A stretch of DNA of 64,000 bases from JBBQNJ01 sp038329845 (lineage in GTDB: Bacteria; Planctomycetota; Phycisphaerae; Tepidisphaerales; Tepidisphaeraceae), in NCBI GenBank assembly GCA_038329845.1, contig JBBQNJ010000009.1:1-64000 (forward strand), in the 5' to 3' direction. The notes beneath the pieces were generated by a model. That model did no database searches. It was given only the letters and a program-made list of their open reading frames with translations, and was not told where the DNA came from. The position numbers were made by a program, and so were the translations under genes. How positions within the stretch are numbered: the first letter of the stretch is position 1; every line of letters starts with the position of its first letter. Positions 49,374 to 57,390 of this stretch are shown piece after piece.

Positions 49374-51659
49374 CTAGCGTCCGCGTGGCTCGGCGGACCA
49401 ATCCGGCTCGGATAAATCCAGCAAGGTGTCGTCCGCTGGACGACGATTGGCAATCACCCGCGACGGCAGCATTTCGCCGTGCCCATTGCCGCCTTTGCCG
49501 TTCATTCCCACCGACGCCATCAGACGCCGCGGCGATGTGGCGTACTGCCACGACCCGTTGTAGTAGTGCGGCCCACGCGAAGAGGCGACATCGTTCGCCA
49601 CCGCGCCCAGAACCCGCGCACCCACCCGCTCCAGTTGTTCCAGCGCCAAAACACCCATCTGACGCAGGGACTGGTTCATTCTCAGCACCAGCAAGGTCGC
49701 ATCGGCGCCCGCCGCCAGAATGTGCCCATCGGTGACGGTCATCAACGGCGGGCAATCCAACACCACCCGGTCGAACGATGCCGACAACGCCTCGAGCAGT
49801 TGTTTGAACCGCTTGCTCGACAACAGCTCGGCCGGATTGGCCGGCACCGGTCCGCAGGGCAGCACATACAGCCCGCTTACCCGCGTGCCGCGCACCGCCT
49901 GGCCCAGCTTGGCTTCCCCGCCGATCACGCTGGTCAAGCCCACCGACGCATCGGTCTCGAAAATCATGTGCTGCACCGGCGAGCGCAAATCGCAGTCGAT
50001 CAACAAGGTGCGCTGACCGGCTTGCGCCAGCGCGATCGCCAGGTTGCTGGCGGTGGTACTCTTGCCGTCGCCGGGCGTCGGCGACGCCACCAGCACCGTG
50101 CGCGATTCGCGTCCGACGCCCAGATCCAGCGCCGTGCGAATCGATCGATATGCCTCAGCCACTGGAGACCTGGCATCCAAGTGGACCAGTTGCCCGCGTG
50201 CCACCGGCGAAAGACGATTGTTGATCCGCGGCACGGTCGCCAGCACCGGCGTGCCGAGCATGGACAGCACATCCTCGGGGGTCCGCAGGCGCGAATCCCG
50301 CCATTCCCGCACCAGCGACAGCCCGACTCCCGCGATTACCCCCGCCAGCAACGCCGCGGCCAACGCCAGCTTCTTATTCGGCTTGACCGGATCGAGCATC
50401 GGGGTGGCCCAGTCCACCACCTGGATGTTCAGCGTCGGGCTTTGAACCGCGTTGACCGCGATCTCCGCCGCCCGGGCGTCCACCAGTTGCGACTGGGTTT
50501 GCAGCCGTGCTAATTCCGATTCCAGCCGGCCGAACTCGACCACGTCCGGCGACATCTCCAGCACTTCGGTCCGCTGGGCCTGCAACGATTCCTTGAGCTG
50601 CCGCTCCTTGGCTTCGGCGGCGGTGAGCTGCGCATCCAGCTCGAGCAGCGCCGCCCGGGCGATGGTCAACTCCTTTTCCTCGATCCGCTGCTTGAGCGAA
50701 TCGACATGGGCCCGCAACATCTGAATGCGCGGATTCTTCTCGCCTTGCAGTGACTGGCTGGTACTTAATTCGACGGTGAACTGCGCCAGTTGCGCCCGCA
50801 GATCGGCATATTCCTTATCGCCAAGATCGCGCCCGCGAGCCTGCAGGGCGTAGACGAACGCCGATGCCGACGAGGGATCTCGCAGCGCCTGTTCGGTGGC
50901 GCCCTTCTGGGCCCGCAGCTCGATAGTGGCAATCTGCGCTGCGTTATACGCCGTGGCGAGGCTGGCCGCCCGATCGGAAAACGCGTTGCGATCCTCGCGT
51001 AGATTCGACAAGCCGTGTTTGATCTTGATGGCCTGGATGGCATCCACGCAGGCCTGTCGCTGCGCCGTCAATTCGTGCTGCTCCTGTCGCAGCACGCTGA
51101 GCATATCCTGCCCGCTGGAGCGCTGGCGCTCGGTCTGTTCGTCGATGTAAGCCCGCGCCACCGCGTTGGCGATCTCGGCGGCCTCATCGGGCGTGTGAGC
51201 ATCCATCGTGACCGTCAACAAATCGCTCTTGCGCCCTGGCTCGATTCGCAGCCCCGAATTCTGGCGCAGCCAGTTCACCGGGTCCTGATTCAGCGCCGCG
51301 AACGTGAGCATCGGTCCGGTGTTAATCGAGCGCAGCGCTCGCGTCAGCACCGGCCCGGAGCCGGCGATCGTCGCCTGGGTTTCCAGGAAATTCTCTGACG
51401 GTGCCGCGAAGTCGCGCGACTCGTTGAGAATGCGCGGCGCATGTTCGCGCACCGACAGCCGGGCCGTGGCCCGATACGTCGGCGCCGTGACGTAAAGAAA
51501 CGCCGCCGTCAGCACAAGGAACCCGAACACCGTGACGATCAACGTCAATCGCCGGCGCCAAAGCACCTCGAGCAACGGAGCCGAAGAATAATTCCCGCCG
51601 CCCAGACCATGGCTCGGAGCCCGGTCATTGGACGAGTCGCTTATGAGATGTCGCATCAA
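49374..51659 (-). CDS. Wzc-like chain-length determinant fused to BY-kinase-type ATPase
   Basis: A 761-aa inner membrane protein. A Wzz domain flanked by two helices (about 37-60 and 425-445) encloses an extended periplasmic coiled coil. The C-terminal P-loop ATPase has Walker A SPTPGDGKSTT (K533), Walker A' LLIDCDLR and Walker B VVLDCPP, as in bacterial tyrosine kinases. The Tyr cluster near the C-terminus is poor (HYYNGSWQY only), so autophosphorylation may be limited. First gene of the leftward exopolysaccharide operon; it controls chain length and probably couples to export proteins encoded elsewhere. Confidence 0.9.
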   Translation of the reverse strand: MMRHLISDSSNDRAPSHGLGGGNYSSAPLLEVLWRRRLTLIVTVFGFLVLTAAFLYVTAPTYRATARLSVREHAPRILNESRDFAAPSENFLETQATIAGSGPVLTRALRSINTGPMLTFAALNQDPVNWLRQNSGLRIEPGRKSDLLTVTMDAHTPDEAAEIANAVARAYIDEQTERQRSSGQDMLSVLRQEQHELTAQRQACVDAIQAIKIKHGLSNLREDRNAFSDRAASLATAYNAAQIATIELRAQKGATEQALRDPSSASAFVYALQARGRDLGDKEYADLRAQLAQFTVELSTSQSLQGEKNPRIQMLRAHVDSLKQRIEEKELTIARAALLELDAQLTAAEAKERQLKESLQAQRTEVLEMSPDVVEFGRLESELARLQTQSQLVDARAAEIAVNAVQSPTLNIQVVDWATPMLDPVKPNKKLALAAALLAGVIAGVGLSLVREWRDSRLRTPEDVLSMLGTPVLATVPRINNRLSPVARGQLVHLDARSPVAEAYRSIRTALDLGVGRESRTVLVASPTPGDGKSTTASNLAIALAQAGQRTLLIDCDLRSPVQHMIFETDASVGLTSVIGGEAKLGQAVRGTRVSGLYVLPCGPVPANPAELLSSKRFKQLLEALSASFDRVVLDCPPLMTVTDGHILAAGADATLLVLRMNQSLRQMGVLALEQLERVGARVLGAVANDVASSRGPHYYNGSWQYATSPRRLMASVGMNGKGGNGHGEMLPSRVIANRRPADDTLLDLSEPDWSAEPRGR

Positions 51660-52009
51660 AAGACCTGTATGTAAATCTGACGGTCAGTCGCCCCGAGCAA
51701 GCTCAGCGGTCTTATCAACCGCACGGCCACGTCCGATAATATCGGATCACGCCAACGCGACTTGCACCATCACACCCACTTGACGCGTTACATAGGACGC
51801 GCCCAAACCCACTGCGGAATCAGTCCGGTTGGCCCGCCAACCTTCAATCACGCGAAATGTCAACCATCGGACAACCAAAACTGCCACAGTAAAGTAGACA
51901 TGCCACCGGTGAATATCAAGTGCAAAAATAAACCGCGCCCGTCAGGGTCCAATATCCATCCTCGCCCGTGGGATTGGGAAAGCCGAGCGGTCTGCGCCGC
52001 GCGTGAGGG
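51660..52009. promoter_or_regulatory. Promoter-bearing gap upstream of the exopolysaccharide operon
   Basis: About 350 bp between the divergent polysaccharide operon and the 3' end of the GH9 gene. A palindrome TCCGATAATATCGGA (7-bp arms, single central base) at 51732-51746 lies 73 bp upstream of the wzc-like start and is a candidate operator. No good gene is visible; the frame at 51762-52082 lacks family similarity. Confidence 0.45.
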
Positions 52010-53713
52010 CTATTCACCCATCCGTTCGGCCATCAGACCCATCGTATATGACACCATCGGGGTCCAGTATTCGCAGGTGTGATAGCTCTCCGGCGAAAGC
52101 GTCGGGCGATCATCGGCGGTGCCCCCGATCCCGTTCATTACCCCCCCCGGGATCACCGGCGTGGCGGGCCGGAACTCACCGGTCACAAACAGCGCCGGCT
52201 GATTCCGCCCCACGTCCGATATCGTACTGGCATTGAAGGGGTTGCATCCCATGATCCAGTCGAGCTGGCGCTGCCCCAGTGCCGCTGCCGATGGCCGGTT
52301 CAGAATCCGGCTCGCCCGGCAAAGCCCCACCCCGTTCGACGCCAGATGGGCATTGATACCCACCCACCACTGCCCGTCCTTGCTCTGGCCCCCCGGCCGC
52401 ATGAACCAGCGATACCAGTGCGATTCCACCCGCCGGTTACCGCCGGGATCCGCCCCGTCGTACAGCCCGTACGGAACCGTTCCGAACGCGGATCGAGCGG
52501 CCATGGACTCGAGAAATTGAACATGGCGATCAAGCGATTCTTGCCATTTTTTTCCCCCGGGGTGATCCCGCCACCGTTCCAAAGCCGCGCAGAGCGACAG
52601 CAGCGGAAGATTGCCATGGGCGATCTCCCGGTACGGCTCCTGACTTCCCCCCCCCGTGCGGAAGAAGCCGCCAATCTGCGATCCGGGCGGCGACTGAAGC
52701 GCCACCAGCTTGCCCAGATAACCCACTCCCGCCAATTGCGCCGCATCCAAATCGCTCGCCCGATGCAGCTCGGCGCACGCGATCACCCCGGCGGCGAGCG
52801 ATCCGGCGAGCTGCGGGTTGCGACGATCCACGCACCATCGCCAACACCGCCGCCCGGCATCGAGGCACCGCTCGGCGTAGGCCCGATCCGCGTCTCGAAA
52901 AAGCCGCCCAATCCGCGCCTGGGCCGCGACAAACAAGAACTGCACCGTCACATCGGCCGGTTCGACATGAATAACCCGATCGTCGGCGGTTCCGACGCGA
53001 TTGTCGGTCCAGCCGTTGCCATCGTCCCCGCCGCAATAGTTCATCAAGAACCCCTGAGAATCCTGCATCTTCAGAAAATACCCGTTGCCCCAGCGAATCT
53101 CGTCGATGACGGCATCACGATCGAGCCATTTCCCGGCGCGGTCCAGCAGTCCTGTCAGCCCCAGCAACCCATGGATTGTCGCCCCGGTCCATTTGCGCAC
53201 GTCGCAGGCATCGTGCCAGCCGCCGCTGACGTCTTGATGTCTCCCATCATCGCTGCGCCGCCCGTCATCGAGATGGCATGGCCGGTGATACCCGCGCGAA
53301 CTATCGCCGCATCGCTGCTGCGCGAAATAGTCCACGCACTTGGCGACCGCCGAGACATACACGGTTGCCGCGATGATCAATGGCTGGCTCTGTCCTCTGG
53401 GGCATTGCAGTACGTATGTCCCCGGGCGTTGAAGGCCGGAAAAATCGGCGACGAGAAACGGCCCGAAATCTCCCGTCACCGGCTCGAATTGTCCTGATAG
53501 CCCCTGCGCCGAAGTGCCCGCGTCGACCAGACGAAATCCGATTGGTTCGCTTCCGGCGACCAGCGCAAACTTCGCGGCAGTCGGAACGAAGCCCACATGA
53601 TTTACCAAAATCGGCGAGGAGACCGTTTTCGCGGCGCAAGACCCCACCGCCGCCACTCCCGCCGCCCCCGCCACCGCGCCCATGAACGTCCGCCTGGAGA
53701 TCATTCGAGACAT
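52010..53713 (-). CDS. Tat-exported glycoside hydrolase family 9 protein
   Basis: A 567-aa predicted secreted endoglucanase/beta-glycosidase. The N-terminus has SRRTFMG, a twin-arginine motif, with AAVGSC as possible lipobox. An Ig-like N-terminal domain (about 30-120) is followed by the (alpha/alpha)6 barrel. The GH9 catalytic pair lies in GGWHDACDVRKW (D168, D171; DACD replaces the usual DAGD), and E548 in CEYWT is a candidate proton donor. The target could be a beta-glucan, perhaps the neighbouring exopolysaccharide. It is followed after about 350 bp by the polysaccharide operon on the same strand. Confidence 0.82.
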   Translation of the reverse strand: MSRMISRRTFMGAVAGAAGVAAVGSCAAKTVSSPILVNHVGFVPTAAKFALVAGSEPIGFRLVDAGTSAQGLSGQFEPVTGDFGPFLVADFSGLQRPGTYVLQCPRGQSQPLIIAATVYVSAVAKCVDYFAQQRCGDSSRGYHRPCHLDDGRRSDDGRHQDVSGGWHDACDVRKWTGATIHGLLGLTGLLDRAGKWLDRDAVIDEIRWGNGYFLKMQDSQGFLMNYCGGDDGNGWTDNRVGTADDRVIHVEPADVTVQFLFVAAQARIGRLFRDADRAYAERCLDAGRRCWRWCVDRRNPQLAGSLAAGVIACAELHRASDLDAAQLAGVGYLGKLVALQSPPGSQIGGFFRTGGGSQEPYREIAHGNLPLLSLCAALERWRDHPGGKKWQESLDRHVQFLESMAARSAFGTVPYGLYDGADPGGNRRVESHWYRWFMRPGGQSKDGQWWVGINAHLASNGVGLCRASRILNRPSAAALGQRQLDWIMGCNPFNASTISDVGRNQPALFVTGEFRPATPVIPGGVMNGIGGTADDRPTLSPESYHTCEYWTPMVSYTMGLMAERMGE

Positions 53714-53803
53714 TGTACCGCCGGACTGCCTCTAAGGCCGCAGAACTAGTCCGGTGAATCGTCCTGGCCAATTCCTCGGCCTAGGATTTGGTATACTGAC
53801 CCC

Positions 53804-54052
53804 GTGCGTGCAGACGCCCGTCGAGCGCTGCTGACGATTCGGGAATGCTTGGCCAGTGATCGGTTCTCGATCACGATGCACTTTGCGCAGCGAATGGTTC
53901 AGCGAGGCCTCTGGCGTTGGGAGATGGGCAAGTCGGTTCCGGATGCCCAGACGCTCGGACGCATCGAAAAGCTGCGCGAAGAGTCCGCTCGCGATGGCGT
54001 GGTCAACCTTACCGACCAATGCCCATCCGACGCCTCGGCCACGCGCAGTTAA
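53804..54052 (+). CDS. Small DUF4258-like protein, possibly truncated
   Basis: An 82-aa frame from GTG 53804. Its middle, RFSITMHFAQRMVQRGLWRW, resembles the T-x-H-x-x-x-R-M-x-x-R-G core of DUF4258 proteins, some of which are toxin-like. The C-terminal half departs from the family and is polar. A TATACT string 12 bp before the start could be a -10 element. It sits alone between the GH9 gene and a surface-protein gene. Coding status is uncertain. Confidence 0.4.
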   Translation: MRADARRALLTIRECLASDRFSITMHFAQRMVQRGLWRWEMGKSVPDAQTLGRIEKLREESARDGVVNLTDQCPSDASATRS

Positions 54053-54139
54053 CCCGATCGACCCACTCGCGGGACGGCTCCGCGGGCCCAACGGGCCAGT
54101 CGCGGATCCGTCCCGGGAGATGGGCGGAATCGCCGTCGG

Positions 54140-56767
54140 TCAAGGCTCAACGGCGCCGGCGGCGAGGCGCGTCACCGGCAGGGCGTCGTGCCAGAAGTCG
54201 TCCCAGCGATAGTTCAGCGGCTTGGTCCCGAACGTCGCGGCGACCGAGTTCACCGCCGGGGCGTAACGGGAATCGAGCGTCACCGAATCGGTCGTATCGG
54301 TCCCCACGAACGGCATGGCATTCCAATCGCCCAGCGAGGCGTAGCCGTAGGAAATCCGCATGACCCCGTGGTCGTAGCCGCTGGGCGCGGGGTTCCAGAC
54401 GTTGCCGTCCACCCACTTGATCGCCCGCTCCGCGTCCGGGTACAGCACGATGTTCCCGCTCGTGGCGTAATTCAGCGCGGGGTTGACATACAGGTTGTTG
54501 ACCATCGTGATCTCGGGGGTGTTGGCGATGTTCCCCGTAGCGATGTCGATGAAGTGCGTGTTCGGATCGTTGCTGATCCCGGTGTTGTTCGCAAAGGTGA
54601 GGTCCACCACCTTGCGCTGGTAGAGCGTCTCGTAAGGCACGACCGCGATCGTGTCATGCATAATGTTGTTGCGCATCATGATGTGTTCGGTGCCGGCACC
54701 GATCCGAATGCCCTGGAAATCGTTGTTCTCCAGAACATGCCAGCGGCTGCGGCGAGCTACCTCAACCGGATCATTGACCCGATCGGCCAGCGACAGCGGT
54801 CCGAGCTTGACCAGTCCGGAATCGACCGTGTTATTGGCGACATAGGCGTAATAGGCCTCGTCAAAACGGAACACGGCGTTCGTGTCGTCCAACGGGTCGA
54901 CAGGCCGCGCTGGGTTGGAAAAGTGGTTGTACTGGAAGTTGCCGCGATAGACGTACATCCGCATCAACTGCCCGCGGGTGGCGTTGCGGGCGGTGTTGCC
55001 CAGCATGACCACATGATCGGCCGAGGTCATGAATCCGTAACGGATCGACGTGTCGGAAACATCGGAATTGTCCTGCATGAGCACGGCGTGTCCCGGACCC
55101 GTAATCGGATAATCGACATTGTCGAAAGTGCAGCCGCGAATCGTCACGTTCGGAGCGTCGTTGACGTTCAGGGGAATCACGCCGGTAGGGTCGGCGATCC
55201 CGTTCACCGGAGCAAATCGGCTGGTGAACGCGATATCCCGAAGGGTGAAGCCTGAGTTGGTGCGGTTGAGGTTGAACAAGCTGATCTTGCTTACCTTCGG
55301 TCCGGCGTAGTTGATCACGGGGCGCGCCTGGGCAGAGCTGCCGTAGGCGCCGAACTCGAGATTGCGTTCAACCCCGGTGTAAAACAGATCGGTCCAGTCC
55401 CATGCCCCGCCCCGCTCAAACAGGATGCGGGAATTGTCCGATCGCAGCGCGATGGCGCGGGTGAGACTGGCGATGGCGCGGTCCGGGGCACCGCCGTCGT
55501 TCTGATCGTTGCCATGATTGCTGACATAGATCACCTGGCGATTGTCGGGCGTGACCGTCACGGGCATGGCGGCCGTGGAAACGACGCCGTTCACGTCGGT
55601 GAGGGTCAGCGTCACGTTATACGAGCCCGGGCGATCGTAGACGTGGGCAACGTTGTAGCCCGTCAGTTCATTGTACGCCGAGCCGGGATCCCCGAGGTTC
55701 CACTGAAAGCGGGTCGTCAAGACGCTGCCGTTGGCGATCAGCGAGTTCAACGCATTGAGATGAAGGGTTCCCCCGGCTTGGAACGTGGTGGGGGTGTTGT
55801 TGAAGATCACCGCATGAAGATCCGACGTAGATGTCGGGGGGGGCGTGGGCGTCGGTGTCGGCGTGGGCGTCGGTGTCGGTGTGGGCGTTGGTGTCGGCGT
55901 GGGCGTCGGTGTCGGTGTGGGCGTTGGTGTCGGTGTGGGCGTTGGTGTCGGCGTGGGCGTGGGTGTCGGCGTTGGTGTCGGCGTGGGCGTTGGCGGCGGA
56001 GTGGGGGTCGGCGTCGGAGTCGGCGTCGGCGTCGGCGTCGGCGTCGGAGTGGGTGTTGGCGTCGGCGTCGGAGTGGGTGTCGGTGTCGATCCAACCGCCG
56101 GGATCGAGCCGTTGCCAGCGCCGTCGAGGATCGTGTTGTTACCTGCGCCGGCGTAAATCAGATCCTGACCGCCGCCGACGTGGATTGTATCGTTGCCCGC
56201 GCCGGTGCGGACGTGGTTGTTCCCCTCGCCGCCGAAGACTTCAATATCCTTGTCCACGGTGGAAAACGCGGCGATAAAATCGTCACCGGCCCCGCCGATC
56301 ATCCGCACCGAATTGACGTCGGCGGGGTTGAATAATTGTCCGCGGCCATTGACGGATGCATAGATTTCGCCGTTCTGCGGGTAGAGCGAAAGAATGCTTC
56401 CCGTGGTCGCGTCGCCGCGAATTTCCAGGATTCCGTTCGAGAGCGTCGTCGACAGCATCCGCCGGCCTTCCAACGAATCCATCACCGCACCGGCGCGGGC
56501 AGTAGCCCATTGCGGCTGAGGCTGAAAGTTCCGCAAGAACTGCCGCGCCATCGTCTGTCCGGACCGGGCCGCGAAATGCGACGCCCGGACCACCTTCATC
56601 GCCGCGGGATGGGCCGCGTCGGCGATGCGGGTGGCCACACGCTCGAGTTGCGACAATGTCTGTTCGATCGCCCTTGCGATCTGGCGATGATTCGTTGCCG
56701 CTTTAGCCTTCGAGAAACCGTTTGCAGACCGGACCCGCCGGCCGCCCGAGAGAAATCGGTGGACCAT
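54140..56767 (-). CDS. LEPR-XLL-type surface protein with RTX, TP-repeat, PKD and beta-helix domains
   Basis: An 875-aa surface or secreted protein. A charged N-terminal region (1-95) lacks a standard signal peptide but has the planctomycete LEPR-XLL-like motif LEGRRMLS at about residue 98. RTX-like Gly/Asp repeats (GGAGDD, GGEGNN, GAGNDTIHVGGGQD) suggest calcium binding. A long Thr-Pro repeat tract of about 84 residues follows, then a PKD domain (NLGDPGSAYNELTGYNVAHV onward) and a right-handed beta-helix region (about 420-870) resembling polysaccharide-degrading or -binding proteins. AAGGG lies 7 nt before ATG 56767. Catalytic residues cannot be assigned. Confidence 0.82.
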   Translation of the reverse strand: MVHRFLSGGRRVRSANGFSKAKAATNHRQIARAIEQTLSQLERVATRIADAAHPAAMKVVRASHFAARSGQTMARQFLRNFQPQPQWATARAGAVMDSLEGRRMLSTTLSNGILEIRGDATTGSILSLYPQNGEIYASVNGRGQLFNPADVNSVRMIGGAGDDFIAAFSTVDKDIEVFGGEGNNHVRTGAGNDTIHVGGGQDLIYAGAGNNTILDGAGNGSIPAVGSTPTPTPTPTPTPTPTPTPTPTPTPTPTPTPPPTPTPTPTPTPTPTPTPTPTPTPTPTPTPTPTPTPTPTPTPTPTPTPTPTPPPTSTSDLHAVIFNNTPTTFQAGGTLHLNALNSLIANGSVLTTRFQWNLGDPGSAYNELTGYNVAHVYDRPGSYNVTLTLTDVNGVVSTAAMPVTVTPDNRQVIYVSNHGNDQNDGGAPDRAIASLTRAIALRSDNSRILFERGGAWDWTDLFYTGVERNLEFGAYGSSAQARPVINYAGPKVSKISLFNLNRTNSGFTLRDIAFTSRFAPVNGIADPTGVIPLNVNDAPNVTIRGCTFDNVDYPITGPGHAVLMQDNSDVSDTSIRYGFMTSADHVVMLGNTARNATRGQLMRMYVYRGNFQYNHFSNPARPVDPLDDTNAVFRFDEAYYAYVANNTVDSGLVKLGPLSLADRVNDPVEVARRSRWHVLENNDFQGIRIGAGTEHIMMRNNIMHDTIAVVPYETLYQRKVVDLTFANNTGISNDPNTHFIDIATGNIANTPEITMVNNLYVNPALNYATSGNIVLYPDAERAIKWVDGNVWNPAPSGYDHGVMRISYGYASLGDWNAMPFVGTDTTDSVTLDSRYAPAVNSVAATFGTKPLNYRWDDFWHDALPVTRLAAGAVEP
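55838..56090. repeat. Minisatellite encoding the Thr-Pro repeat
   Basis: About 250 bp of GTGGGCGTTGGTGTCGGC-type units encode (Thr-Pro)n on the reverse strand, with only synonymous and rare non-synonymous changes. It is prone to slippage, so length may vary between strains. Confidence 0.85.
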
Positions 56768-56903
56768 TTATACCCTTCGATCAGGGGTTGAAAAAAGACG
56801 GAAAGACCGCGAGTGGGGTCCGACGCGGCGCCCCGCCTTTCCGCATAACTTAAGGAAATAGGATTAGCGGGTCCGCAAGAGCAGTTCAAGCCGATGCAAG
56901 AGG

Positions 56904-56920
56904 AAAAAAAAGTTTTTTTT
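56904..56920. repeat. A8-G-T8 perfect palindrome
   Basis: Eight A, one G and eight T form a 17-bp palindrome about 140 bp upstream of the surface-protein start and 57 bp past the end of the membrane protein gene at 56977. It might be a weak hairpin or a bent-DNA element. Confidence 0.6.
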
Positions 56921-56976
56921 CGGTAGGCCCGCGGCCAGATGGCGGCACCGGTGCGCAAAACGTGAATTCGCCGCCA

Positions 56977-57390
56977 CTACGATGATTTTCGCTCGACTTC
57001 GCGTAGTGCAAGCACCGACGGGCACAGCAGCGGCAACAGGGGATTGCGAAGTTCATGCGTCTCGGCCAGCGCACGCAGGCGCTTGACTTCCGCCGGTTCA
57101 ATACCCGCCGACTTGGAAACCTCGCGGATGAGTTTGCCCAGATGGTTGATTCGCTTCTCTCCACGATTTTGCCGGCGATGCGCCAGCAGAAGCACGAGAA
57201 TCAACAGCGCCGCGGCGGCGAACAAAATGGCAAGGATCCGCCCGCCATTGGCGCTTTCCCGCACGTTGGCCGAGATGCTGCGAAGCACCTCTTCCTGCGT
57301 GAGTTGGGCCAATGCCCGCCCGGGCAGCCATAGCGCAGCCCCCGCCCCCGCGAGAATGCCGGAACGCGTTGGGATCACTGGAACTTTCAT
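56977..57390 (-). CDS. Exported single-pass membrane protein of unknown function
   Basis: A 137-aa protein with a signal-like N-terminus (MKVPVIPTRSGILAGAGAAL, then A-L-A-Q) and a transmembrane helix (about 52-70: ILAILFAAAALLILVLLLAH), followed by a basic cytoplasmic part with Leu-rich helices (LRALAETHELRNPLLPLLC). The ATG 57390 overlaps the stop of the HEAT-repeat gene (ATGA), so the two are coupled. No family is recognised. Confidence 0.65.
   Translation of the reverse strand: MKVPVIPTRSGILAGAGAALWLPGRALAQLTQEEVLRSISANVRESANGGRILAILFAAAALLILVLLLAHRRQNRGEKRINHLGKLIREVSKSAGIEPAEVKRLRALAETHELRNPLLPLLCPSVLALREVERKSS

Noticed and set aside
55845..56156. 103-codon forward frame of alternating Val-Gly
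   Set aside because: It is the complement of the Thr-Pro minisatellite in the surface-protein gene.
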